A stretch of 64,000 bases of DNA from Elysia chlorotica (taxonomy: Eukaryota > Mollusca > Gastropoda > Plakobranchidae), in contig RQTK01000233.1 of assembly GCA_003991915.1 (NCBI GenBank), positions 242,058 to 306,057 of the forward strand, in the 5' to 3' direction. Within the stretch, counting starts at the first letter, position 1. Each line of letters opens with the position of its first letter. Of the stretch, positions 24,157 through 37,806 are shown one piece after another. Below the pieces are notes generated by a model. It ran no database searches. It was not told where the DNA came from and was given only the letters and a program-made list of their open reading frames with translations. A program made the translations under genes and the position numbers.

Positions 24157-27100
24157 ATGCAGACCAGCTTTCCGTTCACCCGGGTGTTTGTGCTCGGAAT
24201 AATCTTCTTTTTCTTCGGCCTGGCCAGTATGGTTATCTCCGTGGTGTCGTTTGTGACCCAGTCCTGGGGCCACTATGTTGGCACCGGCATGTGGGGAGGC
24301 GCTATGATCCTCATGTCCGGTCTGGCCGCAGTGTTTGCTTCTCGACTCAAGTCGCTCATCAGCGTCAAAACTTTCTGCCTGTGTTCAGCCGCGGCAGTTG
24401 TCTCCTCCTTAGCTATGCTGATCCTCTCAGCAGGTGGCCTCACACTGAACAGTGGTTTCTACAGTCGCATAGACCCCCCAGACTACAGCAAGCGAACTTC
24501 AAACCTCATCCACGCATCTCTGCTCGTCATTTCAGTGTTTTGTTTGTCGGGAAATGTCCTTGCCGTCATCGTATGCTGTAAATATTTATTTTTTGAGCAT
24601 TATAACAAATCAAAACACAGGCGTAGGCATAGAGCTGGCCACAGCCTTCGAGAAGGATCTTCACGGACGACAACAGTGTTGCGAGGAGGAGGTCCACGTG
24701 CAGTCTCTTCACGTGCATCAACAGACAGCAGGACTCCCCTGCAGTGCAGTGAGCCGTCACACCGCAGGCACTCAGACCATGTGGATATCAACATTGTCCA
24801 GATGGAGTACCGGCGGTCACACAGGAGAACTGCCTCTGACCAGCAGCAGGGCGCTCACTCACGCAGACACAGACAGTGCCAGGGCCACGCTCAGCCTCGG
24901 CTCAATGTCCTGTCTCCAAGCTCAGCATCTGCTTGTGTCAGATACAGTGTAGACAAAAGGCGGCCGCACACCAGAGTATCGGAGCACCCAGCATCCAGTG
25001 AGATGAGGGCCAGCAGTAAGGAGAGGGACAGACTTAACATAGAGCCTGTGAGACATGTAGCCAGCTCAAGTAACACTAGGCCTAGATCAAGCCAGTTTTT
25101 ACCTTCGTGTATGCCCAAGAATGTATCTTCTCCGTTTTCCACGGTGCGCCTGCCCACTGACTTTGACGAGGAAGAGCTGCCTCCCTATGAACCAATGGCC
25201 GCCTCCCAGGCCCAGGCAGATCATAACATTTCAACCGTGGACAGCGGGGATGAGTCGGACACAGAGAACTCGTCTAGTACGGAGGCTCACAGCTATGATG
25301 CAGATGCTTCTTGTGCTGACGGAGGAATAGGCAGGGCAGAGGCAGTTGGCATGGTTAACTTGCATCGCCGTGTCAATCCAAGAGACCATTCAGAGCTGCA
25401 TTCAAATCGCGAACACATAACTAGCTTTATAATTCCGCCTGTGTCTCTTCCGGATAATTCTGCAATATATTCAAACTCTCCTCTTGCACAGCTTTGTGAA
25501 GGCTCCTCAACACCTGTCCAAGATTCTCACCCTATTCACTTGGCTGTCAACGGAGAGGAAGTAAACTTGATTTCTATCAGCAGCTCTGCTCGAGTAAACG
25601 CGTCAGACACATCCAGGTCCGATCGGTGTGTGCTCAGATACGCCGCTGCCCACCCAGATGACACAGCCGGGGAGTATGAGAGACTGCTGGCAGTGTCGCC
25701 GGAAGTGTGTGCCATAAACGGAGAAAGCCCTCCACCCATCCAACCAGATGCACACCTACCACACAAAGTTAAGGAGAATTTCTATGAAAATGGCCCTTGC
25801 TACGAAAACTGTCAACAAGTTGGTCAGACTCCAAAACTTAACCAACTCTCCAAACCACCAGCGTCATCCAGTTTAAGTTCCGGTTTTAAGTCAGAAAGTG
25901 CAGAGAGGACCTCTGTTTCATCACAAAACACAGCTGCTGCTGCTGTGCGTTCTGTTTCCACCCAGCCTGAAGCTGAGCCATTTATATCTTCACCCACTTC
26001 AATTCACAGTAATATAAGCTCATCATTTTCAGCCTTTAAACCTGTGGGATCCTCTCCCAAAAAATCTAGTCCATCCACACCCCAAACCCCTCCATCCTCT
26101 AGCCCTACAGCCCACAGACCTGTGACTAGAGAGGGCACACTACAATCACCCTCAGAGTCCTCTGCCCTACTCTCTCAGAGATATGAGGAGCAAGGGGCGA
26201 GGCCAAAATCCTTTAGAGCAAACACAGAATGTAGCTCTATGAGTAGTGATCATGCAAATATGTCATGGAAAAACATCCCTCTTCCCCACTCCTACAACAA
26301 TACAGATTGTGCCTCTTGTGAGCCAGAGGACAAACTGCCATCTAAGTTCATACCTTTCACCGATCCTTTAAAGAACATTGGTTCCTCCCCCTCATGCCTT
26401 GCCCAGCCGTTATCTAGATCACCATCTTCAAACTTATTCCAATCTCAGGCCGACCCAACTGTGGAATGCAAAAGTCCATTTGGTGCGGTGGCTCAGTCTA
26501 TTCTCTCCCCTTCAGTGCCTAGCAGCAGGCCTGACCATGAGATCAGTGTTAGCAATGCAAGCAGCTTGGCCACCTCTACAGCTGCCAAAAGAAATTCAGC
26601 ATCCTGTCGAGAAACTGGTACTCAGGCCAATAGTCCTGTGCCTTCTTCTCAAGTACACATAGGCGTAAAAGCAAGGCAGAGCCATTCACTCTTACAGCAT
26701 AGGAGGGAAGAGCCTACAGGTTCAGAGCCTTTGCCTTTAAAAGAGGGAACATCTGATTCTAAAGCTCACCAGAGCTCTGGCACTCAGACAAACTGGAAAC
26801 CAAGTTTGACCATTGGCACTGTCGCTCTGCGATCAACTAGATTGGGACCGCGATTCCAAACTACTTTCGCCCCCTCGGCTAGAAACGGAAACAAAACGCA
26901 GGTGTCAAATAGACACAACGGTTTAGTCACATCACCTCAGACGTCGTCAAGACCAGCCGGGGAAAATTGTGACAGCAGGAGTATCGGGGCTGTGGCTGAG
27001 AGTGGCGTTGGCCGGGCGTTGCGGCCATTTTCTCTCATGCCCCTGTTGGCCAACCGGTTACCTCCCACCACCAGTTCCTCTTCCCTGCAGGTGCAGCCGT

Positions 27101-27471
27101 CGAGTGTGTTGATGCGCCAGAACCCTCTGATCCAGCAATACCCGCTACAACCGCAGCAACCGCGGCTAGGAGTTCAGCTTCACCAGCGCAGGCAGCAGCA
27201 ACACCAGCTTCAGCAGAACATCGAGTCTCAGCAACAGCAAGAACAACAACGGCAGCAGAGGCAACAGCAAGAACAGAATCGCCTGCAGCAGAGAGACCAT
27301 CAAGGGCAACAGCTGCAACAGAGGCCTGAACCTCTGGGACATGATGCACAGCATCAACATCAACAACAACAACAACAACAGCATCAACCTGTCCAGGCAG
27401 TCAACATACAGAATCCTAATGACAGACAGCAACTGAGAAATGGAAGGCCGCTATTTTCTGTTTTGCTCTAA
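24157..27471 (+). CDS. CD20-like four-TM protein with long Ser/Pro- and Gln-rich tail (FAM189/ENTREP-like)
   Basis: 1104 residues in one uninterrupted coding exon. Seen: four hydrophobic segments at about 10-34, 45-62, 70-95 and 117-146, then a cytoplasmic-looking tail of some 950 residues. A WGGAMILMSG motif opens TM2 as in the CD20/MS4A and FAM189 (ENTREP) families; FAM189 proteins also have four TMs and a long tail that recruits Nedd4-type ligases. The tail has an Arg/His-rich start (150-180), a candidate WW-binding LPPYEP at 341-346, many Ser/Thr/Pro stretches and a Gln-rich end (about 1005-1087, CAA/CAG codons). A PPDY lies at 107-110, in the TM3-TM4 loop, on the wrong side of the membrane for WW binding if the topology holds. 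The family call is tentative; the reality of the gene is firm. It is divergent from IRF. Confidence 0.85.
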   Translation: MQTSFPFTRVFVLGIIFFFFGLASMVISVVSFVTQSWGHYVGTGMWGGAMILMSGLAAVFASRLKSLISVKTFCLCSAAAVVSSLAMLILSAGGLTLNSGFYSRIDPPDYSKRTSNLIHASLLVISVFCLSGNVLAVIVCCKYLFFEHYNKSKHRRRHRAGHSLREGSSRTTTVLRGGGPRAVSSRASTDSRTPLQCSEPSHRRHSDHVDINIVQMEYRRSHRRTASDQQQGAHSRRHRQCQGHAQPRLNVLSPSSASACVRYSVDKRRPHTRVSEHPASSEMRASSKERDRLNIEPVRHVASSSNTRPRSSQFLPSCMPKNVSSPFSTVRLPTDFDEEELPPYEPMAASQAQADHNISTVDSGDESDTENSSSTEAHSYDADASCADGGIGRAEAVGMVNLHRRVNPRDHSELHSNREHITSFIIPPVSLPDNSAIYSNSPLAQLCEGSSTPVQDSHPIHLAVNGEEVNLISISSSARVNASDTSRSDRCVLRYAAAHPDDTAGEYERLLAVSPEVCAINGESPPPIQPDAHLPHKVKENFYENGPCYENCQQVGQTPKLNQLSKPPASSSLSSGFKSESAERTSVSSQNTAAAAVRSVSTQPEAEPFISSPTSIHSNISSSFSAFKPVGSSPKKSSPSTPQTPPSSSPTAHRPVTREGTLQSPSESSALLSQRYEEQGARPKSFRANTECSSMSSDHANMSWKNIPLPHSYNNTDCASCEPEDKLPSKFIPFTDPLKNIGSSPSCLAQPLSRSPSSNLFQSQADPTVECKSPFGAVAQSILSPSVPSSRPDHEISVSNASSLATSTAAKRNSASCRETGTQANSPVPSSQVHIGVKARQSHSLLQHRREEPTGSEPLPLKEGTSDSKAHQSSGTQTNWKPSLTIGTVALRSTRLGPRFQTTFAPSARNGNKTQVSNRHNGLVTSPQTSSRPAGENCDSRSIGAVAESGVGRALRPFSLMPLLANRLPPTTSSSSLQVQPSSVLMRQNPLIQQYPLQPQQPRLGVQLHQRRQQQHQLQQNIESQQQQEQQRQQRQQQEQNRLQQRDHQGQQLQQRPEPLGHDAQHQHQQQQQQQHQPVQAVNIQNPNDRQQLRNGRPLFSVLL

Positions 27472-30400
27472 ACTGCTAAAGAACAGCTTGTTGAGGATGA
27501 TTAACTTTATGTTTAAGTCAAACACTCAATCTCATTAGATGTCTAAACAATCCATTTTTATCAAAACGAATTACTTGGGATTAACATAATTTTTTTGGCA
27601 TATCCTGAGAGTGACTAGTTTAAGGAATTGTATCATATACATGTAATACTATTTAGGGTAGATAGCTGTATGAAATCAGTTTAATCTTTGAATACCTCAA
27701 ATTAAGAAATAAGAAAAATAAAAATCTTTTGTTTGGCATAATCTAAACTGTAGGATAAAAACCAAACAAGTCGTAGGAGTATTTCTTGCTCTGAGATTAT
27801 CTGTACATGGAGAAAGAAAAAAAGGGTCACAAATCAGTTGCTTTTTAAAGTTTTCTTTATATTTATCACTCAGTCTGAATTTTAAAAAATCTTCTAAACT
27901 AATTTTTTTTTTACATTTATAAAAACGGCCAAAATCTTTTGAAAGCCATAAAAAAATTATTTTAAATCATCATTCATTCAAACAAAATATCTTAAATAAA
28001 ATGAAAAATGTGTTTGTATTTTAGAAAACTGCTTTAATTTAGGTCCCATATAATTTGTTTTTGTTTGCTTATGTTTTTTTCTGGAATAGATGGTAAACCC
28101 CAAATAACTACATACACTAATATGACTGTCATGAGTTGAAATATCCAAAATTTGCACAGGGGCCAAACATATATTTTATACTTATGGTTGTACGTTCTTT
28201 TATAGGGGGAAGGGGGGCGGGTGAGGCAGGATCAAATATTATGTCACTTTTTTTTCCTTACAAAAGAAAAGTGGTCTTTAAGCATTGGGGTGGTTAACAA
28301 GTGTTGTGAATAGATTTTGTTTCTATCAGTTTCAGTTTTTTTTTTTTTATGTCTTATTTACAAAAAGCATCGACTCAACTGGATAATAAAAGGTTGTGTA
28401 ATCACTTATAAGTATTTTACTGTCATTTGGCATGAAAATGTGAATATATTGCAAGTGATCAGATTGTAGCGTGCATAGTCTTTTTTTTTATAATAATGCA
28501 TATAGCTTTTATTATAGGATTGAAATTTGCATGAGCTAACTATAAGCTATTGAATGCTCTTCGTGAGTGTAAATTTTTTTACTTAAAACATAGAATTTAA
28601 CTCTGTTGATATAAGTTATGTGCCTTTAGAACAAATACAGGTCTAGCATAGACTCTCCACAATTCGCTTGAATCTCAAAGCCTTTTTCCTTACATGTACC
28701 AGATCAATATTTTTGTGTGTACGTTTCTTGTATTGTAAACGTAATGGATTGAGTATATGCATGCACGAGGTAAAACATTGGCTATTTTAAACAAAACTCC
28801 TCAGTTTTATTGCAAAATACAATTTCTCATGCTGAAATTTTTTTTTACTATTTATAGGATTTTCTGGAAGCTTAGTAGTCAATTTTTTCTTCTAATATTT
28901 TAAGACAAATATGAAGTTTTAGGAAACAGCCTTTTAGGTTTTTTTTTTTTTTAATGGACTTTAATGTGACTTTGCATTTTAAACAATTAAAGTGTGAAAT
29001 TAAATGCACAATTTGTGAAAATTGAAAAGCCACAAAACAAAATTTTACTCTTTGATTTTGATTGTTTGGTTTATGTCCCTTAGGCTCTCAATTTTATGTA
29101 AAAAAATTATGACATATTATTAACTAAAGTACATGTAATTATGGAAACTGTAAAACCCTACAATATCTTTATTTATAAAGTAACAGTCTACATGTAAAAA
29201 AACAAAATCAAAACAAAAAACCACTTGAATAAAAGCTCTTCCAGTTGGCCACGGTTTACAGGAACAATCAATATATTTTTTGTTGCTGTATACATACATT
29301 TATTATAATCCTGCATGTAATTTTTGTCTGCAGGGTAAGATGTTTCCATACAATATCAGCCTGTAGAGCCTCATTTTTTACATGTCCCTTGTTTATTGAT
29401 CCTTACAATACTTTTTTCACCTGTATGTCTTTTTTTTTTCATCTACCAAAATGATTCAAATTAGTTTTATTTTAACAATCACTACTTCTTTTTTCTTTTT
29501 CTTTTCTTTTTTTTTTTTTTAAATAAACTTTTAATAGATGTAGAGACAATAAATTTCAAAGAGAACATGTTTATTTTTCTCAAAAGTCCCAGAAAGTAAT
29601 GACACTATATGCTCCTTGCACTCTTTTACATGTCAGATTGATAAAACCTCCTGTTCCTATCTAACGCCTCCAATAGCAGAACGAATTAGTTGCACATTTT
29701 TGTGGTAAGATGAATGTAAAAAGCTTTCATCATTACTACTAGGCATAATAATAAAATGATTATATTGATATTGTATTACAGTTTCCTTGCATAAGTGTAC
29801 AAACAGTATTCACTAAAATCAGCATATATGTGACAGGGAACAAAAACATGTTTCACAGTTTTTAAAATACAATTGATCATTGGTATAATTTTTTTACTAA
29901 CCATAACAGTTTTTATTGAAACAGTTGAGTGAATGCAAATTAATACAATGCAATGAGTATTTTATTTCATTTGTTGTAAAGTGAATAGAATTGTTTTTTG
30001 TATGAAATATTTTTTTTATGAATACATTTTAATGCATATTTGAAAGGCTGCTATGCAATATTTAGCTATCCTGTTGTTGGTTTTTTAACATGGCATTGAG
30101 CGAAAAAGAAAACGTAGCTTTATTTATATGCCCTTAAAGGATAATTATGTCAAAAGATATTATCTAGGGTAATCTCAGTATTTCAATGGTACTGCCACAA
30201 TACTCAGCATTCACCATGGACCCTTTTTCTCATCAGTGTATGGCAATTGTGTACAGTTTTTAATAATATTTAATATTAATTTACATGTATGTGTACTTAA
30301 AAGCACTGTGAAAATGAGCAACATTTGAAAATGTGTAAAATCGGCTTTACATGCCCAATGAATCATGTTTTCCTGATTTTATTTCTATTTCCTAAATGTA

Positions 30401-33400
30401 AAGGATAATTAATGATTTTTGAAAGTTTGAATGTTAATGGAAACCACAAATTCTATTAAAAAGCAATATAGACATGTATGCAATAATTATATTTAGGAAG
30501 TGTATCTGACCCCTCAACTGTTTTGTAGTGGAGTTTGTTAAGTTTGTTTTAAAATCTATGTTTTGCTCAAGTCAAAGGGGTATGACATTGTACTTAATTT
30601 ATTTTTAATCCATATTCATTTTACATTTTATTTTGAACATATTTTTTATTGGATTTTTTTGCAGACTTTAACCTAAAATTGTTTCGGATAAAAAAATCAT
30701 TCATTCCTCAAAAGAAACCAAATCCCCCCCAACTCAACAAAACAGTAAAGTGCTAATGAAAAATTGATAACGGTACATGTGTGTAATTGAGCTTTCCTTA
30801 AACAAAATTGAATCAAGGGATGGACTCGGGGAAAATTTCACTGTTGCTCTGACTAGGATAGGGAAAAGAACTTTATTTCTTTTTGTGTTTCAGTAGTGTT
30901 TGCATAATGTTTACACCATCACACAGATCTGTTTTCATCACTAATCACTAAAACTAGATCAGATTGTGCAGATAAGCTTTGTTAAAGAATCATTTTATCT
31001 GTGGGTAAATGTAAAGCATATTTGATTGATGAGTCATATAACTATGAAAGCAGTATACTATAAGCATTCACACTGATAATAATTATAATCAAAATTCATA
31101 TATAAAGTAAAGCATGGAACTTTGAATCTATTTAACTCAAGCTATATTTACAGCCTCTTGTTTGTGCCTTAAATTTGAATTGTATGAATTTTACATTATG
31201 TACAGTACTGATATTTCCCCCCTTCCTTATCCCATAAATCTTCTTAGTTTATGAAACTGCTCCTTTGTCCCAGATTATGTTAATGAGTAAGGTTAAAGTA
31301 AACTCCCATGCAATTTTCGCTCTGCCTCTTTTATGTGCCTTGGAGTCTTAGCGTCAATGGGTGATATGGATGGATTTTATACCAATCTTTGATTGAGCTC
31401 AGTCTGCTTTGTTCCGTTTTTCTAATCACAGTTTTGTTTTTTTGTTTTTCCTTACCTTGGTACAGTGCATCAATAGCAGCTCTCTCACTTTCTATAGAGC
31501 CTCCTAGTCCTCAGCGGAGCCTATATTGGGACAACTCAGTGTGGCTTCTTACTGGATAAGAAGGGTTGGTTGATTGTTTGGTTGTCCAACGCCAGCAACC
31601 AGACTAAATTGTAGATCGGTCCTAAGGCTAACGCAGAATTTTTGTCGGGATATAGGACTTATGTCTCAGGCTGTCACACGACGCATGTACTGACACTGAC
31701 CCAAAAGGGGGGGGGGGGGGGGATACAAATGAATGTGCTTCTCGAAGGGTCCAACTGTGAACATCCCGAATATAAGCCTGCAGATCTAACATGGAATCAC
31801 TCATCCCCTACCAGAATATATTATGCATTTGAAATTACTTTGATCTGTCTGGTATTTAATTTTAATCATACATGAACATGAATTTTATTTCTCAGTGACG
31901 AGATGACAATGACTTTAACATTGTTTCTCTTTGCATATATGCTTCTCTTTCTTCCTCACTTTTTTTTTCTTTTATCGCTCACCTTGGTTATAAGATATAA
32001 AAAGGTAGTGATACTAGACACAAAACATCACAATTTATCCAGTCATGTTGCATCCTGATTTTACACAGAGTAATAATGAGCAACAGTTCAAAATCAAAAT
32101 CTCAATGTCAAACTTTGTTGTTACAGTTGTAAAATTTTCAAGCTTTAATATTATACCTATTTTATACCGGTCTGTATAGATATCCCTAGTGCATGTTAGA
32201 TTTGTGCAGAAATGCTTACTTTTTATTGACAATGCATTTATAAGCTTTCTCCAAGAAATGGAAACTATTTTTTTCTTATATAATGACTTTGTTTGTTATG
32301 CTTTTTTTACCCTTGCTAAATTTATGCCAGTGTTATTTTATGTTTAAAAAAAAAGCATGTAGCTTTAGATTATAAGCTTATTATTTATGCTTTTACGTGT
32401 AATGAAATGAACAAACATGTAAAATGTATAAGTATTGACTATTATGACATCAGTAATTATTGCAGTATTTATATTGGAATGTACATCATTGTAAAATTGT
32501 AATGAGACACATTTAAATCATTTTAATTGCTCAAACTAAAGGTCATGTTAAAGTTACTGGGCAAATAGATACTAGATACAATGTAGTCTCACCTTCCAAA
32601 GTGAGAAATCAAATCTCAATCTTATAACTTGTCTCAAAATTTTTTATTGAAAAGGTAGATGTGTTTATTTTAAACAAAATTTTGACCTGGTCATCTGAAT
32701 TCATGTAATAGACTAATACATGTACTAATTTGTAAATCACATTAGTCTATTAGATGAGCTAAGAACTGGGTCCAAATAATGTCTAAAATAAAAAACATTC
32801 ACCTCTAAAAAAAATCTGAGACAAATTATAAGATTAAAATTTTATAAGGCAGGCAATGGCATAACATTAACTTTAGAAAATCCCATTTAAATTTGTTTTT
32901 ATCAAGACCTGATTTGAGTTTTTAAGTCTACCCTACGTCCCTAGCCTCCCTGCCTTCCATAGTGGGTTGAGACTCCAGATTTTCTCAAAACCAAGTTCAG
33001 GTTTTGGGACTTTTATTTCCTCTTCTTTTCTTTTGTTCCAGCAGGAGTTCCATTGTTGAAAGTTCTCAGATTTTTACAAACTAGTCTTAAAACTCATTTA
33101 ATTTATGGCACTCATTAGGATTGATTGGAGCTATGAAGCCAAGTGCCAATGTTGCTTTAATTGCCTTGCTGTCTTTTTTTTACTCTTGGTTAAATTGTGT
33201 GGGTTTTTTTTTTAGTTTTATTAATGTGCAGAGTTGTGACAACAGCATTTATTAAGGAGGATGAAATCTGCATCTCATATGAGGTGATTTAATTTTATTA
33301 TCCCTGATATGAAAAAAAAATGTTATCTCTTCAATGTCTGCTGCTCTTTGTCACAAAATCCAAATATGGCGCACAATAAATTTGGAGGAGCATTAAAAAA

Positions 33401-33683
33401 TAAATTGTGAATTAAGAAAAAAAAAAATTCCTATTTTGTTTTGAAACTTGTACATGTACTTGTAAAAAATAAATGGCTCATTGTCATAACAATTACAGTA
33501 TGTAGGCCTACATGGCTCGATGACTGTAAAGAAAGAAAACTCTCGTTCATTTTTCAAGCCAAATGAGTTAACACAATAATTATGTGTTGTCTTTATCTGA
33601 GTGATATTACCCTGTAAATCAATTAATTGTTTTAATCAACATTTAAAAATGGCATGGATGCTGCTGCATGTAAACCAAATAAA
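27472..33683 (+). other. Probable long 3' UTR of the four-TM gene
   Basis: About 6 kb of AT-rich sequence without coding signal follows the stop. AATAAA at 27717-27722 offers an early end. AATAAA at 33678-33683, followed by a T/GT-rich stretch, offers a late one. The extent is inference from sequence character only. It contains a decayed SINE. Confidence 0.4.
31563..31800 (-). mobile_element. Decayed SINE copy
   Basis: Minus-strand copy of the window's SINE family: tail-side text TGTCCAACGCCAGCAA, body GGTCCTAAGGCTAACG, and ACTGACACTGACCCA, interrupted by a run of 14 or so G residues near 31709. Confidence 0.6.
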
Positions 33684-33841
33684 TGCGATATATTGCTGAC
33701 TTTTTAACAAAGACTTTGGTGTTCACTTTTCTTTTGTGAATCATTATTACACGTATGTGTATTGCCTTTTATTTTGCACAATCATGTTGTCTCTGGGCTA
33801 GCTCGATGGCATGCAGGGAAATCACGGTACTTATTTTTACA

Positions 33842-34200
33842 GAGAAGACTCGAGAAGAGACGTAAAGAATATACATGGTTATTGATTTATTGTTTATTTA
33901 TATTTTTATAAAGAAGACCTGAGAAGAGCCGTAATGATATACACGGTTATTGATTTATTGTTTATATAATTATTTGTCACAAACAGATCGATAATGATAG
34001 GCTACTCAGCAGAGCAGAAATCTCAGGTGTACTGGGAGCCGTGGACAAGACATAAATCAGACCCCAACATATTGAAGTGTTTCTAACAAATAAATAAACA
34101 ATAAATCAATAAACCATGTATTGAATGTCTTTTCAGGTGTTTTTGGATCTTCTCGGGTCTTTTCGGGTAGCTTTTCTACCCGGATCTTTTCTGGTCCATT
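33842..34200. repeat. Two direct and one inverted copy of a ~65-base repeat
   Basis: ATTGATTTATTGTTTAT occurs at about 33881 and 33951, each preceded by GAGAAGA(G)xCGTAA-like text, and again inverted near 34088-34106. The inverted copy is followed by a perfect hairpin CGGGTAG-CTTTT-CTACCCG (34164-34182). No TIR-plus-target-duplication structure is clear. Confidence 0.6.
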
Positions 34201-35538
34201 TGGCATAAATAAGTGCCCAGAAATCCAATTCAAATAAACTATGGAGTTTGCGACTTGCATAAAATTATACCATTTTTATTTTCGCCTCTTCAATGTAGTC
34301 ATAAGATGTTTGTGCTGCCCTTCAGTGTTACTCATTGATTATTTTCCGTACTTCGGCATTTGAAATGTGCTCTTTGTATGAGATGTCAAGGAGTCTGCAG
34401 TCACATCGCATCTCTGTGCCTGAACCCTTTTGTCTAAATCTGTAGTGTTATTAATCTCCGCGGCTCACATGTGTATAGGAATATTGAAGTGACCATTGAG
34501 CCCACCAGACTGATCTTTGAGTTTCTTTGGTGGTAACAGAAGCTTTGCGATAACGGCACACACAGTGAAACGAAGACCATACGTAAAGTATCCTGCACCG
34601 GCATCCAATCATAGCTCCATACTAGACTTACGGAGCCAATGAGCGATCAGAAAACCCCATGTATAGGGGCACGGTTCTGCCATCCATTGTCGTCGCATGG
34701 CTTGCAAAGCCTGCACGGTCTAATGACTGAGACCATGGTGCTGGCTATTCTTCTGTTTACCAACAAATCTTGTTGCAGACACATGATATACATTTTACAA
34801 CAGAGCGCTTATCATGGTCTACCCCATGCATGCACTGATCTCTCTGGGACCATGGTATTCACCCGTGTTGATTTACCCTTCTTTAAACAAATTAGTGATT
34901 TAATGCTTCTTTAACTTTTTCTCAAAGGATTGGGTGGTCATCGATGTTGGGTGCTGGAACATTGAGTGCCCTTTCTGGTTTCCTTTGGTTTTGTAGGTAT
35001 ACAATTCCGAGCAGTATTCCATCCATCTTTTCCAATTGTGTACTTTTGTCAGGCATTTTTGTTTGTTTAATTTTGAATTGTAGTGGTCCGCCCTTGTCAA
35101 CTTGTCAGGGCCTTCACTAATTGGTATGCCTTTTTAGCCTTTGTCGTGAGGCTGCTTTTTACAAATACAAGACAACTAAATTCACTGAGACAGTAATCTT
35201 CTCGTACAAGTCGTCGAAACGAATCATTTTAGTGGCTAAGCCGGGTTTTTACTCCACTAATAACCATAGTGATTGTCATTACATGTATTAGCATTGTTAT
35301 CGACAGACAAAGCCGGTCTCCCCGGTGACTCACACTGTCACAGTTTGTCAGTGCATGGGCCTTGGTCTGATAGTGTTACTCAGTGTTTAGTGTTTACCAC
35401 TCGCCCTCCTCATGCTCCAGTCGTGCCGACTGACTGTGTCCAGTAGATTCGGTGTCCGAGCTCTCCGCTCGCGCCCTCTACTATGACAATGCAGGCTTTG
35501 TGATCCATGTGACGATAGCGTCTGACATAAAGACGCCT
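34201..35538. other. Gene-free region
   Basis: No frame resembles a known protein, and I see no repeat shared with the rest of the window. Base composition is less AT-rich than the 3' UTR to the left. Confidence 0.5.
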
Positions 35539-35729
35539 CTTACAGGTCGCATTACATGTACACATGTACATGCATTAATTTTGGTTGTGTGCACAGTCAT
35601 AATTTGCCAATTAGCTCGTACAGCAAATTAGTACAATAATTATTAGTACATGTCGTTAAGCACCCACACCCCCAAACCAATTTTCAAACAAAAAGTGGGG
35701 TGAGGGAGCGGGCGGGGGAGGAGACTTTA

Positions 35730-35833
<104 letters not shown>

Positions 35834-36721
35834 AGAGGGAGAGAGAGATTCTTTAGAGAAGTTTACCAATAATTGTATTGTAATCATATCAATGCACAAT
35901 ATAATTATTTGATGTTGAGAATTATAACCATTATATCTTTTGGGAATGCCTTAAACTTAAACTTTGTCTAGAGCTACATGGCGCTTACATTGGAAGCGCG
36001 CGGGGGGAGAGGGGGGAGGACTTTAATAATTTTTACGGCGATGTATCCAAGAGCTTTTCGTACAAGAGCCTTTCACAATAATTATTACAGCCCGGGCACG
36101 TTTCTCACTTATATACACACGTACATGTTGTGGCTGCAACGTGCAGGTATGCTATATTTCTGGTTATGCAGAGATGACACAATGAACCGGTCATGTTTAC
36201 CACCTTTGGTCAGCGAGTGTGAGACTGCGACATATCAGGCATGTAAAGATTACACCTAGTGGACCGGTCAATAGGTCGGCCCAACAGTGGGCCACGCGTT
36301 GTTTTGACGGTCGGTGGAGACGATCAGACATTCTTGGCATGAGCGTATCGATCTAGGTGTCCAGCTGTAGGTAGATGTGGTGGTGCCAGTACCAGGTTTA
36401 CTGAGTTAGCTCCATGTACGAGGGAGATTTAGTCCATTGTCTATGACATGTTTAAGTATACATGAACATGGTAAGTTGGGTGTCTAAACGTCTTTTTTGT
36501 ACCTTGTGCCCTAAAATTCTAGGCCTGGTTTGTCTATGTTGGTACCATGGACCCAATTGCCGGCTACCAGATGTAGTCTATGACTTGTAAATTAAACATG
36601 AACATGGTAAGCTCGGACGTATAAATTTACACCATCCTTGTACGTGTAGACTACCTTGCTGTACCAGTAGCCTAGATTCCCAAACCTGCAGCTGATTTGA
36701 TGTATGTGGTCCGCCTGCCGG

Positions 36722-36918
<197 letters not shown>

Positions 36919-37001
36919 NNNNNNNNNNNNNNNNNNNNNNNNNNNNNNNNNNNNNNNNNNNNNNNNNNNNNNNNNNNNNNNNNNNNNNNNNNNNNNNNNN
37001 N
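36919..37001. other. 83-base assembly gap
   Basis: Run of N inside the spacer of the long inverted repeat, directly after the GTA array. Confidence 0.99.
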
Positions 37002-37029
37002 TTTTTTTGGCGTCTCCTCTCTCTTTCTC

Positions 37030-37092
<63 letters not shown>

Positions 37093-37490
37093 TAAAGTCT
37101 CCTCCCCCGCCCACTCCCCCACCCCACTTTTTGTTTGAAAATTGGTTTGGGGGTGTGGGTGCTTAACGACATGTACTAATAATTATTGTACTAATTTGCT
37201 GTACGAGCTAATTGGCAAATTATGACTGTGCACACAACCAAAATTAATGCATGTACATGTGTACATGTAATGCGACCTGTAAGTCGCCGGCCGGTACCCG
37301 CTGATGTAGCGTGAACACGCGACTTGGGGTCACACATTCATGTAAGCCAGGCCTGCATGTACATGACTGTACTGATATGATACTATTGATAGTGATAGTG
37401 ATGGAGGAATGTAATGTGTTGGACCTGAGCCAATACATGCACAAACTGCAAATACATAATCATACTCTATGTATCTCTCTCTCCCTTTGG

Positions 37491-37806
<316 letters not shown>

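Noticed and set aside
34057-34260. A 67-codon minus-strand frame with Lys/Glu-rich text
   Set aside because: It lies across the inverted repeat copy and hairpin at 34.1 kb, so it is better explained as repeat sequence.
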